Assembly (NCBI GenBank): GCA_023415815.1
Contig: JAEZJL010000182.1
Location: forward strand, 1 to 22,165
Length of the DNA stretch: 22,165 nt
Origin: Bacillota bacterium
GTDB lineage: Bacteria > Bacillota > Clostridia > Acetivibrionales > DTU013
Direction: 5' to 3'
In this document: one piece after another, positions 1 through 7,076 of the stretch
How the letters are laid out: every line of letters starts with the position of its first letter
Position numbering within the stretch: the stretch's first letter is position 1
Notes under the pieces: model-generated
Told to the model about the DNA's origin: nothing
The model's database searches: none
Seen by the model: only the letters and a program-made list of their open reading frames with translations
Translations under genes and position numbers: made by a program

Positions 1-899
1 CCAACGGGGCGCAGATAAGAAAGGGGGCCTCCGACGCAATCCGGAAATTTGTTGAAGAGCTGGGTGGAGCCATCCCTGATGATCTGGAAGCCGTAGCAGC
101 CATAATATCCAAAGCCGGCGGGACGCCTCTGGCCGTATGCGTGGACAGGGAAATATTCGGGGTCATTTACCTTAAAGACACCATAAAGCCGGGGCTCGTA
201 GACCGCTTTGCAAGGCTGAGGCAGATCGGTATCAAGACCATTATGTGTACGGGCGACAACCCTCTGACCGCCGAGACGATTGCGAGAGAAGCCGGCGTCG
301 ACGAATTTGTAGCGGAGTGCAAGCCCGAGGAAAAAATCAATGTTATTAAAAGAGAGCAGTCCGAGGGAAAGCTCGTCGCAATGACCGGGGACGGGACCAA
401 CGACGCTCCCGCACTGGCCCAGGCTGACGTGGGGCTTGCAATGAACAGCGGGACGCAGGCGGCCAAGGAGGCGGCAAATATGGTGGACCTGGACTCCGAC
501 CCGACCAAGATCATCGAAGTGGTCGAGATAGGCAAGCAGCTTCTTATAACAAGAGGCTCGCTTACTACCTTCAGCATAGCCAACGATGTGGCCAAATATT
601 TTGCGATCATTCCGGCAATGTTCACGCTGGCGATACCGCAAATGCAGGTATTGAACGTCATGGGGCTTGCGACGCCCATGAGCGCGATATTGTCCGCTTT
701 AATATTCAATGCCGTAATCATTCCGCTGTTAATACCGATTGCCATGCGCGGCGTAAGGTATAAGCCCATGAGCGCTACGGCCATCCTCGCGCGGAACATG
801 GCGATATACGGTTTAGGCGGCGTGCTTGTGCCCTTTGCCGGGATCAAGATAATAGACCTGGCGATAAATCCGCTGCTGAAGGTTTTAAACCTGGATTGA
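1..899 (+). CDS. kdpB: K(+)-transporting P-type ATPase subunit B, 3' part (partial at window edge)
   Basis: Catalytic subunit of the KdpFABC potassium pump in the cytoplasmic membrane; it hydrolyses ATP to drive K+ uptake through KdpA. The open frame runs in from the left edge (first whole codon at 3) and gives 298 residues plus TGA. Visible are the end of the nucleotide-binding domain with a KGA motif, the P-domain motifs CTGDNPLTAETIA and MTGDGTNDAPALAQADVG, the typical stretch MNSGTQAAKEAANMVDLDS, and then the C-terminal membrane helices with GSLTTFSIANDVAKYFAIIP. The phosphorylated Asp of the DKTGT motif lies upstream, outside the window. kdpC follows after 13 bp. The GTG at 141 is internal, not a start: the frame is open and family-like before it. 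Identity is certain from the family-specific P-domain and helix sequences. Confidence 0.97.
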   Translation, partial: NGAQIRKGASDAIRKFVEELGGAIPDDLEAVAAIISKAGGTPLAVCVDREIFGVIYLKDTIKPGLVDRFARLRQIGIKTIMCTGDNPLTAETIAREAGVDEFVAECKPEEKINVIKREQSEGKLVAMTGDGTNDAPALAQADVGLAMNSGTQAAKEAANMVDLDSDPTKIIEVVEIGKQLLITRGSLTTFSIANDVAKYFAIIPAMFTLAIPQMQVLNVMGLATPMSAILSALIFNAVIIPLLIPIAMRGVRYKPMSATAILARNMAIYGLGGVLVPFAGIKIIDLAINPLLKVLNLD

Positions 900-912
900 G
901 GAGGAATACATT

Positions 913-1533
913 GTGAAGACGTTTATCAGAGCCATTACTTTAAGCATAGCCTTATTGCTGATATGCGGGATCATATACCCGCTGGGGATGACCGGCCTGA
1001 GTCAGCTTATCTTCCACAGGCAGGCAAACGGCAGTATCGTCGAGTATGACGGAAGGCCCGTTGGCTCGGAGCTTCTGGGGCAGGCTTTTTCCGATACGAG
1101 GTTTTTCCACGGCAGAGTGTCCGCATATAATTATAACACGTATGAAGAGGAGGACATCAAGCCGGACAAAGACGGAAAGACCGTATATCCGGGCGTCAGC
1201 TCCGGCTCGGCAAACCTTGCGCCCTCCAACCCTGCGCTGGCGGACAGGGTTAAGACGGATATGGACGCATTTTTGAAGGCCCATCCCGGCGTCAAAAAAG
1301 AAGATATACCCGCGGACCTCCTGACAAGCTCGGGGTCGGGGCTTGACCCCCATATCAGCCCGGAGGCGGCTGAAATACAGATTCCGGCTATTTCGGAGGC
1401 AACGGGCATAAGCGGGCCGGAGCTTGAAAAGATCGTAGCCGAGTATACGGAAGGAAGACAGCTGGGACTCTTCGGTGAACCGAGAGTAAATATTCTGAAG
1501 GCCAATATGGAAATTGCAGGCCGTCTGAAATAA
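913..1533 (+). CDS. kdpC: K(+)-transporting ATPase subunit C
   Basis: Small accessory subunit of KdpFABC, thought to stabilise the complex and support ATP binding by KdpB. It has 206 aa, close to the usual 190-200. One N-terminal membrane helix (about residues 7-30) is followed by an extracytoplasmic domain with the family signatures SSGSANLAPSNP and SSGSGLDPHISPEAA. The start is a GTG with a strong GAGGAGG at 898-904, 8 nt upstream and overlapping the kdpB stop, so translation is probably coupled to kdpB. A G/C-rich hairpin follows the stop at 1541-1557 without a clear T-run. Confidence 0.96.
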   Translation: MKTFIRAITLSIALLLICGIIYPLGMTGLSQLIFHRQANGSIVEYDGRPVGSELLGQAFSDTRFFHGRVSAYNYNTYEEEDIKPDKDGKTVYPGVSSGSANLAPSNPALADRVKTDMDAFLKAHPGVKKEDIPADLLTSSGSGLDPHISPEAAEIQIPAISEATGISGPELEKIVAEYTEGRQLGLFGEPRVNILKANMEIAGRLK

Positions 1534-1540
1534 AGAAGCG

Positions 1541-1557
1541 GCGGGTCCGAGGCCCGC
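1541..1557 (+). terminator. possible weak terminator or hairpin after kdpC
   Basis: A 7-bp stem (one G-T pair) with a 3-nt loop starts 7 nt after the kdpC stop. No run of T follows, so it may only attenuate transcription or protect the kdp mRNA 3' end rather than terminate. Confidence 0.25.
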
Positions 1558-1599
1558 TTGTAAAAGGGGTTGTTTAAAATGGGAAAAGAGGTCGTTTTT

Positions 1600-1935
1600 A
1601 TGAGCATTCTTGAAAGCATAGGTCTTATCTCGATAAGTCTGCTGCTGCTTTATATATTTAAAAAAATCTTTGAATGCCTTTCGGAAAGAACAGATTATCA
1701 GGCAGACGGCAGGGTTTATAAAGCAGCCGGAGAATTCGCCCGGGGGGCGTCTTCCGACGATATCAGAAGCGTTCTGGCAAACTGTATTGATTTTGACGAG
1801 AGGGACGCCGAGGAAATTTTATCACGGGCGCTTCCTCACAGGGCCGACGGAGACGGCGGCTACGGCGCATTTTTAAAGGCTGTCAATGAAGCGCTGGGTG
1901 AGGACGTCTACGGCGAACCGCGCCGGGCGCATTAA
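1600..1935 (+). CDS. small single-span membrane protein of unknown function
   Basis: I do not recognise the family. The 111-aa product has one hydrophobic N-terminal helix (about residues 6-22, ISISLLLLYIFKKIF) and a soluble acidic C-terminal part of about 85 residues. That part contains GEFARGASSDDIRSVLANC and an acidic helix-like DERDAEEILSRALP segment, followed by GGYGAFLKAVNEALGEDVYG, so it is probably a small helical domain on the cytoplasmic side. ATG at 1600 is chosen because AAAAGAGG lies at 1584-1591 with 8-nt spacing. The in-frame ATG at 1579, preceded by AAAAGGGG at 1562-1569, is nearly as good and would add 7 residues; a TTG at 1570 is less likely. It is co-directional with kdpBC, 66 bp downstream, so it may share the kdp transcript; nothing in the protein shows a link to K+ transport. 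Confidence 0.75.
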   Translation: MSILESIGLISISLLLLYIFKKIFECLSERTDYQADGRVYKAAGEFARGASSDDIRSVLANCIDFDERDAEEILSRALPHRADGDGGYGAFLKAVNEALGEDVYGEPRRAH

Positions 1936-1988
1936 AAAGGCTGCCTGAAATTATGTAAAATTAATGTTTAATGTATTGTCGACAGCTC

Positions 1989-2017
1989 TTTCTTTATTTC
2001 TGGCGCCAGACTATAAT
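1989..2017 (+). promoter_or_regulatory. possible promoter with palindrome, upstream of the DUF3784-like gene
   Basis: A perfect TATAAT lies at 2012-2017. The hexamer 17 bp upstream (1989-1994) is a poor -35 match. A perfect 10-bp palindrome CTGGCGCCAG fills 2000-2009, between the -35 and -10 positions, which is where a repressor could sit. Transcription from here would begin near 2024, which agrees with the GTG start at 2040 and not with the ATG at 1971. Confidence 0.3.
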
Positions 2018-2039
2018 AGAGGGTATGGGAGGGGTTTAT

Positions 2040-2798
2040 GTGATTTCTGCATTTAATATAATCGGAGCGCTTCCGGCCATAATACTTGTGGCGGCAGGCC
2101 TGTTGATCAAGTATAAAAAAGCTTACTGGCTTATATCGGGATATAACACAATGTCGGCCGAAAAGAAAAGCAAGGTTGATTTCGAAGGGCTTGGAAAGCT
2201 CATGTCAAACATGTGCTTTGCGCTGGCCGCGATCATTTTCGTTTCCATGACGCTCATATCCTTTAAACAAACGCTTTTAGGCGGCAGCTTTTTTGTATTT
2301 TTGATCCCCGTAATCATCTATACCCTGATTAAAGCTCAAAAATATGACGGAAATGCCGTGGACGCCCAGGGGAGGATGAAACCAAAGGCCAGGGTCTCGC
2401 TCGGCTTGATTATCGGTCTATTGGCGGCGGTAACGATAGGAGTGGGCGTAATGCTTTATTTCAGCGCGAAGCCTACGGAATATACCCTGCAGGACGGGGC
2501 CTTAAAAATATCAGGCATGTACGGTCAGACAGTGCAGGTGTCCGAAATAAAAAATCTGGAGCTCAGGGAGAGCATCCCGGATATTGTTTTCAAAAGCAAC
2601 GGCTCCGGGTTGGGGAACAAATGCAAGGGTTACTTTAAGCTCAGGGACATAGGAGAGGTAAAGCTGTTTGTAGACCTGTCGAAATCTCCTTATATCTATT
2701 TTGAGAACGGCGCGGAAAAAATAATTCTGAATTGTGAGGACAGCGATAAAACAAAAGAGCTTTACGAGGCTTTGAGCGAAGAATTGAAAAGCCGTTAA
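2040..2798 (+). CDS. DUF3784-like membrane protein with C-terminal PH-like domain
   Basis: Integral membrane protein of unknown role. The N-terminal region has the look of the DUF3784 family: a membrane helix (about 7-24), then the short loop KYKKAYWLISGYNTMS and a Lys/Asp-rich segment, then a second helix (about 57-75). Two more helices follow (about 82-98 and 119-142). Residues about 148-252 form a soluble beta-rich region ending in a helix (DKTKELYEALSEELKSR), which resembles bacterial PH-like domains. GTG at 2040 is preferred: GGGAGGGG at 2027-2034 is 5 nt upstream and a TATAAT box at 2012-2017 would place the mRNA start just before it. ATG at 2025 or 1971 would lengthen the protein by 5 or 23 residues. 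It converges on kdpD, with 31 bp between the stops. Confidence 0.75.
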   Translation: MISAFNIIGALPAIILVAAGLLIKYKKAYWLISGYNTMSAEKKSKVDFEGLGKLMSNMCFALAAIIFVSMTLISFKQTLLGGSFFVFLIPVIIYTLIKAQKYDGNAVDAQGRMKPKARVSLGLIIGLLAAVTIGVGVMLYFSAKPTEYTLQDGALKISGMYGQTVQVSEIKNLELRESIPDIVFKSNGSGLGNKCKGYFKLRDIGEVKLFVDLSKSPYIYFENGAEKIILNCEDSDKTKELYEALSEELKSR

Positions 2799-2829
2799 TC
2801 CGCCTTCCTGCGCTGCCGGGCCTATCTGC

Positions 2830-3978
2830 CTACATGTTGGGAATGACATGGAGTTCAATGTTTTTGGCCTTTTTGAGCAATTTTGCCACGGTCGAGCCCC
2901 TGACTACCGTTTCAAGCTTTGTACGCGTGGAATGCCCTATGATGATCTGGGTTATATGCCTTTCCCCGGCGAATTTCAAAAGCTCTCCGGAAACGCTTTT
3001 TCCCGTGAGCATCACGGTTTCCGCCCCCAATTGCCTTGCAAGCTGAAAGTAGCTGTCGAGCGTCTGCCTGTCTTTCGGCGAAAGCCTGGGAGCGAATCGG
3101 TGGGTACAGTCAACGCTTACAACCACCCATTCGCATTTATACCGCTTTGCGATTCTTGCGCCGCGCCTGATAAGCTTTTTGGCGGACATGCCGGGGCTTA
3201 TGCTGACCATGACCCTTTCAACGGTACGCCAGTTATCCCGGATGCCGTGCTCCTTCATGTATTCTTCCAGGTCCTCGTCCACTTCCTCGGCGGTCTGCCG
3301 CAGGGCCAGTTCCCTCAATGCGTTGAGGTTGCCCTTCCTGAAAAAATTTTTCAGGGCCTGGGGCACTTTTTCCATATTGTAGACATTCCCGCGTTTCAGC
3401 CTGTTTTGGAGAGCGTCGGGAGTTATATCGACGACCACCACCTCGTCGGCTTTTTCCACAATGTGGTCGGGAATGGTTTCCCTGACGGAAATCCCGGTGA
3501 TTTGCCTGACAACGTCGTTCAGGCTTTCCATATGCTGAATGTTCAAGGTCGTTATAACATTGATCCCGCTGCAGAGGATCTCTTCGACGTCCTCATAGCG
3601 CTTTGCATATCTTGAGCCGGGAACGTTCGTATGTGCGAGCTCGTCCACAAGGACAATCTGCGGCTTGCGGGCGATCACGGCGCCGGTGTCCATTTCTTCC
3701 ATGACCACGCTGTTGTATTCTATCTTTTTTCTCGGTATGACCTCCAGCTCGCCGATCTGCTTATCCGTTTCCTCTCTTTGGTGGGCTTCGACGTAGCCAA
3801 TTACAATATCCTGGCCTCTTTTGAATCTCCGGTTGCCCTCATTCAGCATCGAATATGTTTTGCCGACGCCCGGTGCATATCCTATGAAGATTTTCAATTT
3901 CCCTCTCGTTTCGCGGCCGCACTGCTTCAAGGCTTCTTCAGGAGTAATCCTTTTCAGTTCGTCACTCATATCTGTCAC
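2830..3978 (-). CDS. kdpD: short KdpD: cytosolic sensor domains only (KdpD + USP), no kinase
   Basis: 382 aa, against about 900 for a full KdpD. Residues about 25-235 are the KdpD N-terminal domain with a Walker A (GYAPGVGKT, 33-41) and a Walker-B-like IVLVDELAHTNVPGS (108-122). Residues about 253-380 are a universal-stress-type domain with the nucleotide-binding pattern IIGHSTRTKLETVVRGS. The DUF4118 membrane segment, HisKA and ATPase domains are absent, and the ORF ends cleanly at TAG, so this is a natural short form rather than an edge effect. Short KdpDs are known from some cyanobacteria and other bacteria, where they are thought to work with separate partners; no kinase or KdpE is in this window. 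The GTG start overlaps the ligA stop (GTGA, 3975-3978), implying translational coupling; ATG at 3969 is an alternative start. The gene lies tail-to-tail with the kdpBC cluster. USP domains of some Gram-positive KdpDs bind c-di-AMP; whether this one does cannot be read from sequence. Confidence 0.92.
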   Translation of the reverse strand: MTDMSDELKRITPEEALKQCGRETRGKLKIFIGYAPGVGKTYSMLNEGNRRFKRGQDIVIGYVEAHQREETDKQIGELEVIPRKKIEYNSVVMEEMDTGAVIARKPQIVLVDELAHTNVPGSRYAKRYEDVEEILCSGINVITTLNIQHMESLNDVVRQITGISVRETIPDHIVEKADEVVVVDITPDALQNRLKRGNVYNMEKVPQALKNFFRKGNLNALRELALRQTAEEVDEDLEEYMKEHGIRDNWRTVERVMVSISPGMSAKKLIRRGARIAKRYKCEWVVVSVDCTHRFAPRLSPKDRQTLDSYFQLARQLGAETVMLTGKSVSGELLKFAGERHITQIIIGHSTRTKLETVVRGSTVAKLLKKAKNIELHVIPNM

Positions 3979-5966
3979 CCCAGCATCCTTTTGAAAGCTT
4001 CTTCGTCAATCACCTTCACGCCCAGCTGCAGCGCCTTGTCCAGCTTGCTTCCCGCCTCTTCTCCGGCCAGCACGTAATCGGTCTTCTTCGAAACGCTGCC
4101 CGAGGTTTTGCCGCCGAAGCTCTCTATCAGCTCGCCCGCCTCCGCCCTGCTGTATGTGGGAAGCGTCCCGGTGAGCACGAAGGTCATGCCGGCGAACCTG
4201 TTGTCCTCAAGCTTTTTCCTGCCTGCGCTTTTCAGGTTCACTCCCGCCGCCCTGAGCTTTTCGACGGTGTCGAGCGTCTGCTCCTGTCCGAAAAACACAA
4301 CGACGCTTTTAGCGGTTATCTCACCGAACTCGTTTATTTTTACGATATCCTCTGCACCGGCCCGCATAAGCTCGTCCAGACTTTCAAAATTTTCAGCCAG
4401 GAGCTGCGCCGCTCTCAACCCGATATTCCTTATTCCGAAGCCGTATATCAGCCGGTCGATGTTGTTCTGTTTCGACCTGTCGATCGAAGCCAGAAGGTTT
4501 TCAACCGATTTTTTTCCCATCCGCTCCATACCGATGAGCTCGTCCTTTTGGCTGTGAAGGTAATAAAGGTCCGCAATGCCCTTTATGAAGCCGCCGTCCA
4601 GGAGCGTCTTCACTATGGCCGGCCCCAGCCCGTCGATATTCATTGCGTCCCTTGACGCGAAGTGCTCAATACTTCTCGAAAGCTGGGCGGGACATTCTAT
4701 GCCCACGCACCTGTAGGCTGCCTCCCCTTCCTCGCGGATGACCTGCGAGCCGCACACGGGACATTTGTCGGGCATGGTGAATTCCCTTTCCTCTCCGGTG
4801 CGCTTTTCAAATACAACCTCGACGACCTCTGGAATGATATCTCCCGCCTTTTGCACCCAGGCGGTATCTCCGATGCGTATCTGCTTTTCCGCTATATAAT
4901 CCATGTTGTGGAGCGTAGCCCTGGAAACCGTCGTGCCAGCCAGCCTTACCGGCTCCAGTACGGCGTTGGGCGTCAGCACTCCCGTGCGCCCCACATTGAC
5001 CCATATCTCCTTTATGAGCGTCTGCTTCTTTTCCGCCGGATACTTGAAAGCAGCCGCCCAGCGGGGAGTCTTCGTCGTGGTGCCCAGCAGCTCTCTCTGC
5101 GCCAGCGAATTGACCTTCACGACTGCGCCGTCGATCTCGAAGGCGAACTCTCCCCTGTTATCGCCGATCCGTTCAACTTCCTCGACGACCCCGGCGATGT
5201 CTGCGCAGATCCTGTAGTCGGGGCTGACCTTGAAGCCGAGCCGCTTCATATACTCAAGCGACTCCGAATGCGAACCGATGACTTTCCCCTCGACCCTCTG
5301 TATATTGAACACAAATATATCCAGCTTCCTCCTGGCGGCTATGCGCGGATCGAGCTGGCGCAGCGAGCCTGCGGCCGCATTCCTGGGATTCGCGAACAAT
5401 TGCTGCCCAAGCTCCTCCTGTTCTTCATTGACCTTCTCAAAATCCTTTTTGGATATGAAAACCTCTCCGCGCACCTCGATAAAAGGAACCGGTTCCTTCA
5501 ATAAGAGAGGTATGGATTTTATCGTCCTGAGGTTTTGCGTGATATCCTCGCCTACAAAGCCATCGCCCCTTGTCGAGCCCCTTATGAACCTGCCGTTTTC
5601 ATATTCGAGGGATACAGACAGGCCGTCGATTTTCTTTTCGACCACATACTCAAGCTCATTGCCCACCGCATCCCTCACCCGCTGGTCAAAGGCAAAAAGC
5701 TCCTCCCTGCTGAAAACATCGTTAAGACTCTGCATCTGGACCGAATGCTCCACCTTTACAAAGCCCTCAAGCACCTGGTCGCCTATCCGGCGCGTGGGCG
5801 AATCCGGCGCTGCCAGATTCGGTCTTTCGGCTTCAAGATCCTCCAGCTCCCTGTACAGCGCGTCATATTCATAATCGCTGATTTCGGGGTTGGCCTCGAC
5901 ATAATATCTTGTATTGTGATAGTTAATGATTTTCCTCAGCTCATTGATTCTTTCCGCAATATCCAT
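3975..5966 (-). CDS. ligA: NAD(+)-dependent DNA ligase LigA
   Basis: Seals nicks in DNA during replication and repair, using NAD+ to adenylate the active-site lysine. With the start chosen it has 663 aa, normal for the family. In order: the Ia domain (INYHNTRYYVEANPEISDYEYD), the adenylation domain with the KxDG motif (EKKIDGLSVS, Lys112), the OB fold, a four-cysteine zinc site (CPVCGSQV ... CVGIECPAQ), the helix-hairpin-helix region, and a C-terminal BRCT domain (FVLTGTLPTYSRAEAGELIESFGGK). ATG at 5966 is chosen because GGAGGT (5976-5981) is 9 nt upstream. An upstream in-frame GTG at 6005 overlaps the end of the preceding gene but has no such site and adds 13 atypical residues. It sits between the M50-like gene and kdpD on what looks like one transcript. 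Confidence 0.97.
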   Translation of the reverse strand: MDIAERINELRKIINYHNTRYYVEANPEISDYEYDALYRELEDLEAERPNLAAPDSPTRRIGDQVLEGFVKVEHSVQMQSLNDVFSREELFAFDQRVRDAVGNELEYVVEKKIDGLSVSLEYENGRFIRGSTRGDGFVGEDITQNLRTIKSIPLLLKEPVPFIEVRGEVFISKKDFEKVNEEQEELGQQLFANPRNAAAGSLRQLDPRIAARRKLDIFVFNIQRVEGKVIGSHSESLEYMKRLGFKVSPDYRICADIAGVVEEVERIGDNRGEFAFEIDGAVVKVNSLAQRELLGTTTKTPRWAAAFKYPAEKKQTLIKEIWVNVGRTGVLTPNAVLEPVRLAGTTVSRATLHNMDYIAEKQIRIGDTAWVQKAGDIIPEVVEVVFEKRTGEEREFTMPDKCPVCGSQVIREEGEAAYRCVGIECPAQLSRSIEHFASRDAMNIDGLGPAIVKTLLDGGFIKGIADLYYLHSQKDELIGMERMGKKSVENLLASIDRSKQNNIDRLIYGFGIRNIGLRAAQLLAENFESLDELMRAGAEDIVKINEFGEITAKSVVVFFGQEQTLDTVEKLRAAGVNLKSAGRKKLEDNRFAGMTFVLTGTLPTYSRAEAGELIESFGGKTSGSVSKKTDYVLAGEEAGSKLDKALQLGVKVIDEEAFKRMLG

Positions 5967-6001
5967 CCTGCTCATACCTCCGGTGAGTGTCAATTCAATG
6001 G

Positions 6002-6709
6002 TCACGTCTTCTTTCTTCTGCCCGCGGGCTTTGGTCTTATTACGACCGCATACATTGCCGCCACGGCTATTGCAAGCCAGATCAGGCCCCAGATCATGGC
6101 GGGAATGTGCGTCATTTGCTCAAGCTGTACCGCGTCCGTAACGGGCTGCACGGTCTTCCAGCCCTGTATCCAGTGAAGCCTCAAGTTCAACTGCAGCAGT
6201 ATCGTATCTACAAAGGTATCATAGACGGCGTAGGCTGCGCTCGCAATGCCCAGGATATCGATGACCCAGTCGTTGAGCTTCTCATTGCGCAGCATATAGA
6301 GAATGAGCACGAAGCCTGCAAATATCGCCGAATATATGATGGTAAAAGCTGATTGACCGTAAGCGATGGACACGATGAGAAGCAGTATCGCCGCCGTACC
6401 GAGCAGAAACTTTTTAAAAGCCGTCCTTTTCAGCAACAGAATCAGCAGCGCGAAAAGCACGCTCCCCAGATAACCGCCGTTTGCGATGAGAAAGGCCGAA
6501 AGGTCGTTCTTCGGCAGGGTGAGCGCATACCCGCTCTCATCTAGATTGATCCGCAGGCCCTTTATTCCATACCCGAAAACGGCAGCCATCAATGTGTGCC
6601 CCAGCTCGTGAAGAAAAACCGCAAACAGCTTGAGCGGCTTTATTATAATGGTGTTCCAGAGGATCACGACCGCCGCCAGAATAATCAGGTATCTCCCCGT
6701 CTGCTTCAT
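6002..6709 (-). CDS. M50-family (M50B-like) integral membrane metalloprotease homologue
   Basis: 235-aa polytopic membrane protein with about five or six hydrophobic segments. HELGHT at residues 34-39 gives the HExxH zinc motif within the second segment (KLFAVFLHELGHTLMAAVFG), as in site-2-type proteases and the M50B-like family. ANGGYLGS (76-83) fits the conserved Gly-rich turn of that family, and a YDTFVD segment (163-168) could supply the third metal ligand. There is no PDZ domain. Substrate unknown. A Lys/Arg-rich tail (RPKPAGRRKKT) ends the protein. ATG at 6709 has GGGGGT a few bases upstream. The stop is 35 bp before the ligA start, so ligA and kdpD probably follow on the same mRNA. No convincing promoter was seen; the upstream 270 bp are occupied by a repeat array. 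Confidence 0.8.
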   Translation of the reverse strand: MKQTGRYLIILAAVVILWNTIIIKPLKLFAVFLHELGHTLMAAVFGYGIKGLRINLDESGYALTLPKNDLSAFLIANGGYLGSVLFALLILLLKRTAFKKFLLGTAAILLLIVSIAYGQSAFTIIYSAIFAGFVLILYMLRNEKLNDWVIDILGIASAAYAVYDTFVDTILLQLNLRLHWIQGWKTVQPVTDAVQLEQMTHIPAMIWGLIWLAIAVAAMYAVVIRPKPAGRRKKT

Positions 6710-6733
6710 ACCAAACCCCCATTAAAATAAGTA

Positions 6734-6985
6734 AAAGGGACAACCTTCTCCCTTAAAACCCGCTTCCTGCAAGGGTGTATCCCTTCACACTTTCAAAAAG
6801 GGATATACCTTATACCCGATAAAGCCTACTTCCTGCAAGGGTGTGTCCCTTCACACTTTCAAAAAGGGACATACCTTCTCCCCCAAAACCCGCTTCCATG
6901 CAAAGGTGTGTCCCTTCTCACTTTCAAAAAGGGACATACCTTATACCCAATAAACCTACTTCCTGCAAAGGTGTGTCCCTTCTCA
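6734..6985. repeat. REP/BIME-like array of alternating inverted arms (4 units of 63-66 bp)
   Basis: Four imperfect tandem units start at 6734, 6797, 6863 and 6928. Each carries a left arm close to AAGGGACATACCTT (6735, 6798, 6864, 6929) and a right arm close to AAGGTGTGTCCCTT (6771, 6837, 6903, 6968), which are reverse complements of one another apart from one G-T type mismatch. Arms are separated alternately by about 23-27 bp (TTCCTGCA-containing) and 12-13 bp (CACTTTCAAA-containing). Units 1 and 3 share one inner spacer type (CTCCC...AAAACCCGC) and units 2 and 4 another (ATACCC.ATAAA), so the array grew by duplicating a pair of units about 130 bp long. It fills most of the 367-bp gap between gpr and the M50-like gene; the rest of that gap holds nothing I can name. 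It resembles REP/BIME elements mobilised by RAYT transposases, but no such transposase is in the window. Confidence 0.85.
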
Positions 6986-7076
6986 TTATACCCTCCCCAA
7001 GGAAAAAAATAAAGCTTTTCCCATGCCCGGGCGTGCCAAAGGAATCGTCCCTCCGACACGTTACAGCCCGGAAGAT

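Noticed and set aside
141..899. GTG at 141 as the start of a separate gene
   Set aside because: The frame is open upstream to the window edge and the upstream codons match KdpB, so this is an internal codon.
2848..3615. 255-codon open frame on the plus strand
   Set aside because: It is antisense to kdpD, whose protein matches a known family throughout; no ribosome binding site and an implausible composition.
4662..5504. 280-codon open frame on the plus strand
   Set aside because: It lies antisense within ligA and is produced by the codon bias of that gene.
6734..6985. CRISPR-like regular repeats
   Set aside because: The units are imperfect, the spacers are repeated rather than unique, the arms alternate in orientation, and no cas gene is present.
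7005..7050. Terminator for gpr
   Set aside because: There is a CCCGGGC palindrome and a T-rich stretch on the minus strand, but they do not form a proper stem-loop followed directly by a T-run.
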